Shown here piece by piece: positions 7,888 to 15,217 of a stretch of DNA of 64,000 bases. Below the pieces are notes generated by a model. It did no database searches. It worked only from the letters and a program-made list of their open reading frames with translations, and was not told the origin of the DNA. Both the position numbers and the translations under genes were made by a program. The stretch covers positions 1 through 64,000 of the forward strand of contig NZ_SBHZ01000014.1 of the NCBI RefSeq assembly GCF_004521985.1. Direction: 5' to 3'. Numbering within the stretch: the stretch's first letter is position 1; every line of letters begins with the position of its first letter. The DNA is from Ectopseudomonas khazarica (GTDB taxonomy: Bacteria > Pseudomonadota > Gammaproteobacteria > Pseudomonadales > Pseudomonadaceae).

Positions 7888-8044
7888 AAGAATCATCCTT
7901 GAAAAACGGCGCGGACTGTAGCACGGCCAACCGTTGGCGGACTTTGCACGAGTTCATGACGCAGGCCTGAATCCATCCCGGTCGCAAGAAGTGCAAGGCA
8001 TGTTTCTTGCGTTCCTTTGCCCGTCTGCGCACACGGAACGCATC

Positions 8045-9037
8045 ATGCTGCACGCTCCTCTGACCACCCTGCACGTCGTTTCCCTGGTTCTGCAACGCTT
8101 CGCCGACCAGCCACAATTGCACCCGCGCTTGCTGGCCGGAAGCGGCATTGGTGCGGCCGATCTGGACAGCCCGGACGCACGCATCAAACGGGTGCAGGAA
8201 CTGCAGGTGTGCGCCAATGCCCTGACCCTGCGAGCCGACATGGGCCTGGAGTTGGGGCGCAGCCTGCATGTTTCCTCCTATGGGCTGCTCGGTTACGCCG
8301 CATTGTCGGCTGCCACCTTTGGTGACGCCTGGCGCCTGCTGTTGCAGTACCCGGCGCTGCTCGGCACCTACTTCCGCCTGGAGTTGCAGGTCGAGGGTGA
8401 ACTGGCCTGGGTCTGCGCCAGCGGTTATCGCGATGCCGAGGCGCTGGAAGTATTCAACGTGGAGATGTGCCTGGCTTCGCTGAAGCTGATCGGTGACGAG
8501 CTGCTCGGTCAGCCGCTCGCGCTCGAGGGTGCCGAGTTCACCCATGCACAGCCGGATTACGTGGCGCGCTATGCACTCAGTTTTCCCTGCCCGTTGCGGT
8601 TCGATGCGCAACGCAACGCCTTCGCCTTTCCCGCTGCCTTGCTGGAGCGCCGCTTGCCGCTGGCTGACAGCGTCACCCACGGTGACATGGTCGAGCGCTG
8701 CCGCCGCCTGAATGCCGAGTTCAGCAGCCGCCAGGCGTGGCTGGAGCGGGTGCGCCAGCTGCTTGCCGCGCAACTGGCCGAGCCACCGGGGCTGGAGAGC
8801 CTGGCGCAGCAGATGCACTGTTCGCCGCGCACCCTGCGTCGTCACCTCCAGGAGCTGGGTACCAGCTACCAGGGGTTGCTCGACGAGCTGCGCTTCGAAC
8901 GGGCCAAGGCCCTGCTCGGCGAAGAACAGTGGCCGGTGTACCGGATAGCCGAGGTGCTCGGCTTCAGCGAGACCGCCAGCTTTCGTCATGCCTTCCAGCG
9001 CTGGAGCGGCGTGCCGCCGAGCCGTTTCCGCGCATAG
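8045..9037 (+). CDS. AraC-family transcriptional regulator
   Basis: 330 residues. The N-terminal ~230 residues match the arabinose-binding-like domain common in Pseudomonas AraC regulators (OruR/ArgR/FeaR-like group). The C-terminal ~95 residues hold the paired helix-turn-helix, with Gly-Leu-Glu-Ser-Leu-Ala-Gln-Gln-Met-His-Cys-Ser-Pro-Arg-Thr-Leu-Arg-Arg and the second motif Tyr-Arg-Ile-Ala-Glu-Val-Leu-Gly-Phe-Ser-Glu-Thr-Ala-Ser-Phe, ending Pro-Ser-Arg-Phe-Arg. It lies 262 bases upstream of, and co-oriented with, the acetylpolyamine amidohydrolase gene, so it is the obvious candidate regulator of that unit, though this is inference from position. Confidence 0.85.
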   Translation: MLHAPLTTLHVVSLVLQRFADQPQLHPRLLAGSGIGAADLDSPDARIKRVQELQVCANALTLRADMGLELGRSLHVSSYGLLGYAALSAATFGDAWRLLLQYPALLGTYFRLELQVEGELAWVCASGYRDAEALEVFNVEMCLASLKLIGDELLGQPLALEGAEFTHAQPDYVARYALSFPCPLRFDAQRNAFAFPAALLERRLPLADSVTHGDMVERCRRLNAEFSSRQAWLERVRQLLAAQLAEPPGLESLAQQMHCSPRTLRRHLQELGTSYQGLLDELRFERAKALLGEEQWPVYRIAEVLGFSETASFRHAFQRWSGVPPSRFRA

Positions 9038-9066
9038 CGCGCCGGGCCACAGGTTGGCTCGATTCC

Positions 9067-9088
9067 GTAGGAGCGGCTTCAGCCGCGA
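9067..9088. repeat. Dispersed Pseudomonas REP-like palindrome
   Basis: GTAGGAGCGGCTTCAGCCGCGA, split here as GTAGGAGCGGC / TTCAGCCGCGA, is a well-known extragenic palindrome pattern of pseudomonads. The core GCGGCT-TC-AGCCGC is a perfect inverted repeat. It sits just after the AraC gene and may act as a 3' stabiliser or weak terminator. Confidence 0.65.
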
Positions 9089-9299
9089 AAAGCCTCGGCA
9101 CCGACGCACCCACCAAGGTGTAATTGGCCGCCGTCAGCGTCGATCGTCATGCGGGCTGTGCGCAGCGCGAGGAACGACCAGTCTCCCGGTGACAGCGAGA
9201 TTTGGCCATTTCGATCCCCTTTTGGCCATTGTCAGCGTTCTCGATGCGGCGCGAGTGAGCGAACAATGCAGGCACAACAACAGGCCTGGAGCGCTTTGC

Positions 9300-10328
9300 A
9301 TGCTCACGTACTACAGTGACGACCACCACCTGCACCACGGCAAGTGCGAGCTGATCGACGGGCAGCTGATGCCCTGCTTCGAGAAGCCGCAGCGTGCCGA
9401 TCATGTCCTCGCGCGTGTCAGGGACCGCCAGCTCGGTGATGTCCATGCGCCCAGGGATTTCGGCCTGGCGCCGATCGAGCGCATCCACAGCAAGCCCTAC
9501 CTCGACTTCTTCCAGGGTGCCTGGACGCGCTGGCAGGCACAGGGCGGCAAGGGTGATCTGCTGCCGTTCACCTGGCCGGCCCGCACCCTGCGCGCGATGA
9601 TGCCCAGTGACCTGCATGGCCAGCTCGGCTACTACAGCTTCGACGGTGGCGCACCGATCACCGCCGGCACCTGGCAGGCCGCCTACAGCGCCGCCCAGGT
9701 GGCCCTCAGCGCCCAGGCCGAGATCGCCGCTGGCGCCCGCGCTGCATTCGCCCTGTGCCGTCCGCCAGGCCATCATGCCGCCGCCGACGTGATGGGGGGC
9801 TACTGCTACCTGAACAATGCCGCCATCGCCGCCCAGGCCTTCATCGATCAGGGGCGCAGGAAGGTGGCGATCCTCGATGTCGACTATCACCACGGCAACG
9901 GCACGCAGGACATCTTCTATCGCCGCAGCGACGTGCTGTTCACCTCGATCCATGGCGACCCCGCCGAGGAGTTCCCCTTCTTCCTCGGTTACGCCGACGA
10001 GCTGGGCGAGGGTGAGGGCGAAGGCTGCAACTTCAACTACCCGCTGGCGATGGGCAGCTCCTGGGAGGCCTGGGGCGCGGCGCTGGAGCAGGCGTGCCAG
10101 CGCATCGCCGAATACGGCGCCGAGGTGCTGGTGGTATCGCTCGGCGTGGACACCTACATGGAAGACCCGATCTCGCAGTTCAAGCTCGACAGCCCGGACT
10201 ACCTGAGCATGGGCCGGCGCATCGCCGCGCTCGGCCTGCCGACGCTGTTCATCATGGAAGGCGGCTACGCGGTCGAGGCCATCGGCGTCAACGCGGTCAA
10301 CGTGCTGGAAGGTTTCGAACGCGCGTAG
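9300..10328 (+). CDS. aphA: Acetylpolyamine amidohydrolase, histone-deacetylase superfamily
   Basis: 342 residues, the length of bacterial acetylpolyamine amidohydrolases that free putrescine or cadaverine from acetylated forms. Deacetylase landmarks are in order: Arg-Pro-Pro-Gly-His-His-Ala (catalytic His pair), Gly-Tyr-Cys-Tyr-Leu-Asn-Asn, Ile-Leu-Asp-Val-Asp-Tyr-His-His-Gly-Asn-Gly-Thr-Gln (zinc Asp and His), a second zinc Asp in Leu-Gly-Val-Asp-Thr-Tyr, and Met-Glu-Gly-Gly-Tyr near the end (transition-state Tyr). It is followed by a polyamine-binding protein as for PAO1 PA1409-PA1410, which supports the substrate class. Its TAG stop lies inside a GTAGGG repeat element. Confidence 0.9.
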   Translation: MLTYYSDDHHLHHGKCELIDGQLMPCFEKPQRADHVLARVRDRQLGDVHAPRDFGLAPIERIHSKPYLDFFQGAWTRWQAQGGKGDLLPFTWPARTLRAMMPSDLHGQLGYYSFDGGAPITAGTWQAAYSAAQVALSAQAEIAAGARAAFALCRPPGHHAAADVMGGYCYLNNAAIAAQAFIDQGRRKVAILDVDYHHGNGTQDIFYRRSDVLFTSIHGDPAEEFPFFLGYADELGEGEGEGCNFNYPLAMGSSWEAWGAALEQACQRIAEYGAEVLVVSLGVDTYMEDPISQFKLDSPDYLSMGRRIAALGLPTLFIMEGGYAVEAIGVNAVNVLEGFERA

Positions 10329-10354
10329 GGTGGGCGAGGCTTTTTCGTCCACCG
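10324..10354. repeat. Single dispersed copy of the GTAGGGTGG palindromic repeat
   Basis: The run CGTAGGGTGG...GA.GC..TTTTC.TCCACCG matches the first third of each unit of the tandem array near 36.3-37.2 kb, with substitutions. It begins on the stop codon of the upstream gene and sits between aphA and the polyamine-binding protein gene. A related partner arm, TTGTCCGCCTTACCC, follows 27 bases later. Confidence 0.6.
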
Positions 10355-10431
10355 CCATACGCTCGGTGCACGGATAGAGCGTTGTCCGCCTTACCCAAAG
10401 ACCAATAACGACACTTCAGGGGTGAGAAACG

Positions 10432-11526
10432 ATGAAAGCCATCAAACAGATGCTCGGCGCCGCCCTGTGCGGCGCCACCTTGCTCAGCGGTGCGGTACAG
10501 GCCAAGGAGCTGCGCGTGTACAACTGGGCGGACTACATCCTGCCGTCCGTGCCCAAGGACTTCCAGGCGCAGTCGGGTATCCAGCTGACCTGGGACACCT
10601 TCGAGACCAACGAGGCGCTGGAAGCCAAGCTGCTCACCGGCAACTCCGGCTATGACCTGGTGATCCCGTCCAACCAGTTCCTCGAAACCCAGATCAAGGC
10701 CGGCGTGTTCGCCCCGCTGGACAAGTCCAAGCTGCCCAACTGGAAGAACCTCGACCCGGTGCTGCTCAAGCTGCTGGAGAAGAACGATCCGGGCAACCAG
10801 TTCGGCGTGCCCTACATGTACGGCACCGTGCTGATCGGCTACAACCCGGACAAGGTCAAGGCCGCCCTCGGTGAGGATGCACCGGTGAACAGCTGGGATC
10901 TGGTGTTCAAGCCCGAGTACATGGAGAAGCTCAAGTCCTGTGGCGTCGCCATGCTCGACTCGCCCAGCGAGATCATCCCCATCGCCCTGCACTACCTGGG
11001 CCTGGACCCGAACAGCACCAACCCGGCCGACTATGACAAGGTCACCGAGCTGCTGCTGAAGGTGCGTCCGTACGTGGCCTACTTCCATTCCGCCAAGTAC
11101 ATGACCGACATCGCCAACGGCGACATCTGCGTGGCCATCGGCTACTCCGGCAGCTTCTACCAGTTCGCCAACCGCGCCAAGGAGGCGGGTAACGGCGTGG
11201 TCATCAACTGGCGTCTGCCGAAGGAAGGCGCGCCGATCTGGTTCGACACCTGGGCCATTCCCAAGAGCGCGCAGAACAAGGATGAGGCGCTTGCCTTCAT
11301 CAATCACCTGCTCGATCCACAGGTCATCGCCCCGATCAGCGACTTCCTCGGCTACCCCAACCCCAACGTGCCAGGCATGAAGCTGGTGAGCGAGGAAATC
11401 GCCGCCGACCAGGACCTGACACCAACCGCCGAGATGCAGAAGTCGCTGTACGTGGTGCAGCCGCTGCCGCAGAAGATCGAGCGTGTGCGCACCCGCGCCT
11501 GGACGTCGATCAAGTCGGGCAAGTGA
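10432..11526 (+). CDS. Polyamine ABC transporter periplasmic binding protein (PotF/SpuD type)
   Basis: 364 residues with a signal peptide ending Val-Gln-Ala near residue 24. The mature start Leu-Arg-Val-Tyr-Asn-Trp-Ala-Asp-Tyr-Ile is the PotD/PotF hallmark, as are Tyr-Asp-Leu-Val-Ile-Pro-Ser-Asn, Val-Pro-Tyr-Met-Tyr-Gly-Thr and Ala-Ile-Gly-Tyr-Ser-Gly. The family binds putrescine, spermidine or acetylated polyamines in the periplasm. No permease or ATPase genes are adjacent, so it presumably feeds a transporter encoded elsewhere. Pairing with an acetylpolyamine amidohydrolase suggests acetylated polyamines as cargo; this is inference. Confidence 0.9.
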   Translation: MKAIKQMLGAALCGATLLSGAVQAKELRVYNWADYILPSVPKDFQAQSGIQLTWDTFETNEALEAKLLTGNSGYDLVIPSNQFLETQIKAGVFAPLDKSKLPNWKNLDPVLLKLLEKNDPGNQFGVPYMYGTVLIGYNPDKVKAALGEDAPVNSWDLVFKPEYMEKLKSCGVAMLDSPSEIIPIALHYLGLDPNSTNPADYDKVTELLLKVRPYVAYFHSAKYMTDIANGDICVAIGYSGSFYQFANRAKEAGNGVVINWRLPKEGAPIWFDTWAIPKSAQNKDEALAFINHLLDPQVIAPISDFLGYPNPNVPGMKLVSEEIAADQDLTPTAEMQKSLYVVQPLPQKIERVRTRAWTSIKSGK

Positions 11527-11560
11527 CTCGCTGAAGGCTCGCGGCTGACGCCACCCCCTG

Positions 11561-11587
11561 CAGAGCGCACACATTCCGTGCGCTCTG
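11561..11587. terminator. Strong hairpin after the polyamine-binding protein gene
   Basis: A 10-bp perfect stem CAGAGCGCAC / GTGCGCTCTG with a 7-base loop lies between two convergent genes. The following bases (TCGTG) carry no T-run, so it is a hairpin that may stop or protect the transcript rather than a textbook terminator. Confidence 0.45.
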
Positions 11588-11599
11588 TCGTGCCGGGCG

Positions 11600-12070
11600 T
11601 CAGCGTGGGTGGCTGGCCTGCCCTCGCTGCACCAGCAGCACGCGCGCCATGTAGCCGACCACGAGGAGGTTGAGCACGAACACGGCGGCGCTCAGGGCGC
11701 TGCTGTGGGTCAGCATCTCGTAGACCTCGAACGGCAGGTAGATCGCCCCGCTGGCCAAGGCGAACCACTCCGTCCAGAGCAGCCCTTTCCACAGGCCATA
11801 GGCTTCGATCAGGCGGATGACGGCGTAGGCCAGTGCGCCGATGGCCAGCAGTGACAGGTCGATGTCGGGCAGCGACTTCACCGCGTGCAGGAAAATACCA
11901 GGCAGGTGACTGGCAGGATTCAGATGCGCATGGCTGACCAGCGCCTCGGCCATCTGCTGCAGGTTGCGCCCGGCCAGCTCATGCAGGCCAAGCGCGACCA
12001 CGAGCGAGATGAGGCCTTTGCAGGCTTCCATCGCCGCGATGAGCCGCAGGCCGGGTCTTGTGGGTGCCAT
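11600..12070 (-). CDS. DUF2127 family inner-membrane protein
   Basis: 156 residues with three to four predicted membrane helices and the DUF2127 pattern: Gly-Leu-Arg-Leu-Ile-Ala-Ala-Met-Glu-Ala-Cys-Lys-Gly at the N-terminus, a central Ala-Tyr-Ala-Val-Ile-Arg-Leu-Ile-Glu-Ala-Tyr-Gly-Leu-Trp, and Trp-Phe-Ala-Leu-Ala-Ser-Gly-Ala-Ile-Tyr-Leu-Pro-Phe-Glu-Val-Tyr-Glu. Function is unknown. It is convergent with the polyamine-binding gene and divergent from the EthD-like gene. Confidence 0.8.
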   Translation of the reverse strand: MAPTRPGLRLIAAMEACKGLISLVVALGLHELAGRNLQQMAEALVSHAHLNPASHLPGIFLHAVKSLPDIDLSLLAIGALAYAVIRLIEAYGLWKGLLWTEWFALASGAIYLPFEVYEMLTHSSALSAAVFVLNLLVVGYMARVLLVQRGQASHPR

Positions 12071-12200
12071 CGTCGTCTCTCGCGTGTCAGCTGTGGATAA
12101 GGGGGCGCTGCAGCAGTCTGCCAGCTTCTGCTTCAGCTATCTTTCCCTGCGCGCCAGGCCGATGTCGCCGTGGCGTTCTGCAGGCACTCAGGAGAGCCAG

Positions 12201-12521
12201 ATGATCAAGGTCAGTGTGATGTATCCCTACAAGCCCGGCGCGCGTTTCGACCACGCCTACTACCGCGACACGCACATGCCGCTGGTGAAAGCCAGGATGG
12301 GCGATGCCTGCCTGTTCTACACCGTCGACAAGGGGGTGGCCGGTGGCTCGCCCGATGATCCGCCCGCCTACGTCGGCATGTGTCATGTCTATGCGGACTC
12401 CGTCGAAGCCTTTCAAGCCGGATTCGCGCCGCATGCGCAGGAGATTCTCGCGGACATCGCCAACTACACCGACCTGGTGCCGATCATGCAGATCAGCGAG
12501 GTCGTGGTCGGTCAGTCCTGA
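12201..12521 (+). CDS. EthD family protein
   Basis: 106 residues, typical of EthD-like dimeric alpha/beta-barrel proteins. It begins Met-Ile-Lys-Val-Ser-Val-Met-Tyr-Pro-Tyr and carries the family motif Phe-Asp-His-Ala-Tyr-Tyr-Arg-Asp-Thr-His-Met-Pro-Leu-Val. Members include a helper of ethyl tert-butyl ether degradation and many small proteins of unassigned role. The ATG follows a good AGGAGAG ribosome site. It has no operon partner: the next gene converges on it. Confidence 0.85.
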   Translation: MIKVSVMYPYKPGARFDHAYYRDTHMPLVKARMGDACLFYTVDKGVAGGSPDDPPAYVGMCHVYADSVEAFQAGFAPHAQEILADIANYTDLVPIMQISEVVVGQS

Positions 12522-12550
12522 CGTCGGCCAGGGCGCGTTGTTCGGCGTCC

Positions 12551-13459
12551 TCATGCACGCGCCGGCTCCCCCGTCTCCAGCTTGCGCCAGAGCAAGCGTA
12601 CCGCCGCCTTGCGCACCAGGGCGCAGCGGTACAGGCGGATTTCCAGGGGGATCTGCCAGTGTTCGCCACCGCAGATGGCCAGCTCGCCACGCGCCAGCTC
12701 GGCGGTCACCGACAGGCGTGGCACCCAGGCCACGCCCATGCCCTGCAGGGCCATGCTCTTCAGGCTGTCGGCCATGGCGGTCTCGTACACGGTGGTCGAG
12801 CGCAGGGCGCGCTGGCGCAGCAGCAGGTTGACCGAGCGGCCGAGGAAGGCGCCGGCGCTGTAGGCCAGCAGCGGTACGCTCTGTCCGGCGTCGAGGTCGA
12901 ACAGCGGCGCGCCGGCCTCGTTCACCGCACAGACCGGCAGCATCGAGGTAGCACCCAGGTGCAGCGAGGGAAAGATCTCCGGGTCCATCTGCAGGGCCGC
13001 GTCAGGGTCGTAGTAGGCGAGGATCAGGTCGCAGGCCCCCTCGCGCAGCGAGTGCACTGCTTCACCGACGTTGGTGGCCACCAGCCGGGTGGTCAGCGGC
13101 AGCCCTTCGCGGCGCAGGCGGGCGATCCATTCGGGGAAGAAGCCCAGGGTCAGCGAGTGCGCCGCGGCGATCGACAGCACCTCGCCGCGCTGCCCCTCCA
13201 GATTGTGCAGATGGCGCACCACCTCGCCGAGCTGTTCCACCAGGCTGCGCGCGGTGACCAGGAACAGACGGCCCGACTCGGTCAGTTCGATGGGGGTGCA
13301 GGAGCGGTCGACCAGGGTCAGTCCGAGCATGGCCTCCAGGCTGCGGATACGCCGGCTGAAGGCCGGCTGCGTGACGAAGCGCTTGGCGGCGGCCTGGGAG
13401 AAGCTGCGGGTGGCGGCCAGGACGATGAAGTCCTCCAGCCATTTGGTTTCCAGATTCAT
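12551..13459 (-). CDS. LysR-family regulator, HypT/YjiE-like, divergent from aspA
   Basis: 302 residues. The N-terminal winged helix-turn-helix reads Asn-Leu-Glu-Thr-Lys-Trp-Leu-Glu-Asp-Phe, then Phe-Ser-Gln-Ala-Ala-Ala, then Gln-Pro-Ala-Phe-Ser-Arg-Arg-Ile-Arg-Ser-Leu-Glu. This closely recalls E. coli HypT (YjiE), as does Ile-Ala-Ala-Ala-His-Ser-Leu-Thr-Leu-Gly at the start of the effector domain. HypT responds to hypochlorite through methionine oxidation; whether this protein does so is untested. Divergence from aspA (as PA5428/PA5429 in PAO1) makes control of aspartase more likely. A LysR-type palindrome lies between them. Confidence 0.85.
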   Translation of the reverse strand: MNLETKWLEDFIVLAATRSFSQAAAKRFVTQPAFSRRIRSLEAMLGLTLVDRSCTPIELTESGRLFLVTARSLVEQLGEVVRHLHNLEGQRGEVLSIAAAHSLTLGFFPEWIARLRREGLPLTTRLVATNVGEAVHSLREGACDLILAYYDPDAALQMDPEIFPSLHLGATSMLPVCAVNEAGAPLFDLDAGQSVPLLAYSAGAFLGRSVNLLLRQRALRSTTVYETAMADSLKSMALQGMGVAWVPRLSVTAELARGELAICGGEHWQIPLEIRLYRCALVRKAAVRLLWRKLETGEPARA

Positions 13460-13534
13460 CGCGTCTCCGTTGCCGGGCGAGGTTGTGCAGGCGAAGCGTC
13501 GTCCACCCTGGGCTCATACGTTGCGAATGCAGCG

Positions 13535-13551
13535 AATGTCACGTCGACATT
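13535..13551. promoter_or_regulatory. Candidate LysR-type binding site between the regulator and aspA
   Basis: AATGTC-N5-GACATT is a perfect interrupted palindrome containing the T-N11-A core of LysR sites. It is 76 bases upstream of the regulator start and 112 bases upstream of the aspA start, the usual position for control in both directions. Confidence 0.45.
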
Positions 13552-13662
13552 ATGCCGATTGTGCATAGGGCAGCAAGCAACGGCATTGGTCGCAAGACGG
13601 CATGAGGCCATATTCTATGGGCATCGCGGCACTCGCCGTATTTACCAAGAGTCATCGCTATC

Positions 13663-15087
13663 ATGTCCTCTGCTGCATCTGTTCGCGTCGAAAAAGACCT
13701 GCTCGGCACCCTCGAAGTCCCCGCTGATGCCTATTACGGCGTCCAGACCCTGCGTGCCGTGCAGAACTTCCGCCTGTCCGGGGTGACGCTGTCGCACTAC
13801 CCGAAACTGGTGATCGGCCTGGCCATGGTCAAGCAGGCGTCGGCCGATGCCAACCGCGAGCTGGGCCACCTCAGCGCGGCCAAGCATACGGCGATCAGCA
13901 CCGCCTGTGCCCGCATCATCCAGGGCGAGTTCCACGACCAGTTCGTGGTCGACATGATCCAGGGCGGTGCCGGTACCTCGACCAACATGAACGCCAACGA
14001 GGTCATCGCCAACATCGCCCTGGAAGCCATGGGCCATGAGAAGGGCCAGTACCAGCACCTGCACCCGAACAACGACGTGAACATGGCGCAGTCGACCAAC
14101 GACGCCTACCCCACTGCCATCCGTCTGGGCCTGCTGCTGGGTCACGAGAGCCTGCTCAACGCCCTGGACAAGCTGATCCAGTCGCTGGCGGCCAAGGGCC
14201 TGGAGTTCGGCCATGTGCTGAAGATGGGTCGCACCCAGTTGCAGGACGCCGTGCCGATGACCCTCGGCCAGGAGTTCCATGCCTTCGCCACCACCCTGGG
14301 CGAAGACCTGCAGCACCTGAAGATGCTCGCGCCGACCCTGCTGCACGAGGTCAACCTGGGCGGCACCGCGATCGGCACCGGCATCAATGCCGACCCGAAA
14401 TACCAGGCCCTGGCGGTCAAGCGCCTCGGCGTGATCAGCGGTCATCCGGTCAAGCCGGCCGCCGACCTGATCGAGGCCACCAGCGACATGGGCGCCTTCG
14501 TGCTGTTCTCCGGCATGCTCAAGCGCACTGCGGTGAAGCTGTCGAAGATCTGCAACGACCTGCGCCTGCTCTCCAGCGGCCCGCGCACCGGCATCAACGA
14601 GATCAACCTGCCGGCCCGCCAGCCGGGCAGCTCGATCATGCCGGGCAAGGTCAACCCGGTGATCCCGGAGGCGGTCAACCAGGTGGCCTTCGAAGTGATC
14701 GGCAACGACCTGGCACTGACCATGGCGGCCGAGGGTGGCCAGCTGCAGCTGAACGTCATGGAGCCGCTGATCGCCTACAAGATCTTCGACTCGATCCGCC
14801 TGCTGACCCGCGCCATGGATATGCTGCGCGAGCTGTGCATCGACGGCATCACCGCCAACGAGGCGCATTGCCGTGCACTGATGGAGAACTCCATCGGCCT
14901 GATCACGGCACTCAATCCCTACATCGGCTACGAGAACGCCACCCGCATCGCCAAGGTCGCTCTGGAGAGCGGTCGCGGTGTGCTGGAGCTGGTGCGCGAA
15001 GAGCAGTTGCTCGACGAGGCCACCCTGGCCGACATCCTGCGCCCGGAGAACATGATCGCTCCGCGCCTGGTACCGCTGCAGAGCTGA
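13663..15087 (+). CDS. aspA: Aspartate ammonia-lyase
   Basis: 474 residues, standard for aspartase, which deaminates L-aspartate to fumarate and ammonia in the cytoplasm. Family motifs: Arg-Val-Glu-Lys-Asp-Leu-Leu-Gly and Tyr-Tyr-Gly-Val-Gln-Thr-Leu-Arg-Ala near the N-terminus, Gly-Gly-Ala-Gly-Thr-Ser-Thr-Asn-Met-Asn-Ala-Asn-Glu-Val, and the fumarase/aspartase signature Gly-Ser-Ser-Ile-Met-Pro-Gly-Lys-Val-Asn-Pro with the active-site Ser loop. Followed by a strong hairpin and then a dicarboxylate/glutamate symporter on the same strand, forming an aspartate/glutamate use cluster. Confidence 0.95.
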   Translation: MSSAASVRVEKDLLGTLEVPADAYYGVQTLRAVQNFRLSGVTLSHYPKLVIGLAMVKQASADANRELGHLSAAKHTAISTACARIIQGEFHDQFVVDMIQGGAGTSTNMNANEVIANIALEAMGHEKGQYQHLHPNNDVNMAQSTNDAYPTAIRLGLLLGHESLLNALDKLIQSLAAKGLEFGHVLKMGRTQLQDAVPMTLGQEFHAFATTLGEDLQHLKMLAPTLLHEVNLGGTAIGTGINADPKYQALAVKRLGVISGHPVKPAADLIEATSDMGAFVLFSGMLKRTAVKLSKICNDLRLLSSGPRTGINEINLPARQPGSSIMPGKVNPVIPEAVNQVAFEVIGNDLALTMAAEGGQLQLNVMEPLIAYKIFDSIRLLTRAMDMLRELCIDGITANEAHCRALMENSIGLITALNPYIGYENATRIAKVALESGRGVLELVREEQLLDEATLADILRPENMIAPRLVPLQS

Positions 15088-15104
15088 TTCGACCGGCAAC
15101 ATCG

Positions 15105-15138
15105 GCGCCGCACTCATTCGAGTGCGGCGCGTTTCTTT
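15105..15138 (+). terminator. Rho-independent terminator after aspA
   Basis: An 11-bp perfect stem GCGCCGCACTC / GAGTGCGGCGC with a 4-base loop is followed by GTTTCTTT. It lies 18 bases after the aspA stop, so the symporter gene may need its own promoter or read-through. Confidence 0.7.
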
Positions 15139-15217
15139 CTGCCCCGCAGCCTGCCGGCAGGCGGTGCCGAGGTCGGGCAGACGACCCCACAACAATGACA
15201 ATCCGGGTGACAACCAC

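Noticed and set aside
8988..9299. N-terminal extension of the acetylpolyamine amidohydrolase
   Set aside because: The extra ~100 codons overlap the AraC gene's end and a REP palindrome and are unlike the family; the conserved protein begins at Met-Leu-Thr-Tyr-Tyr-Ser.
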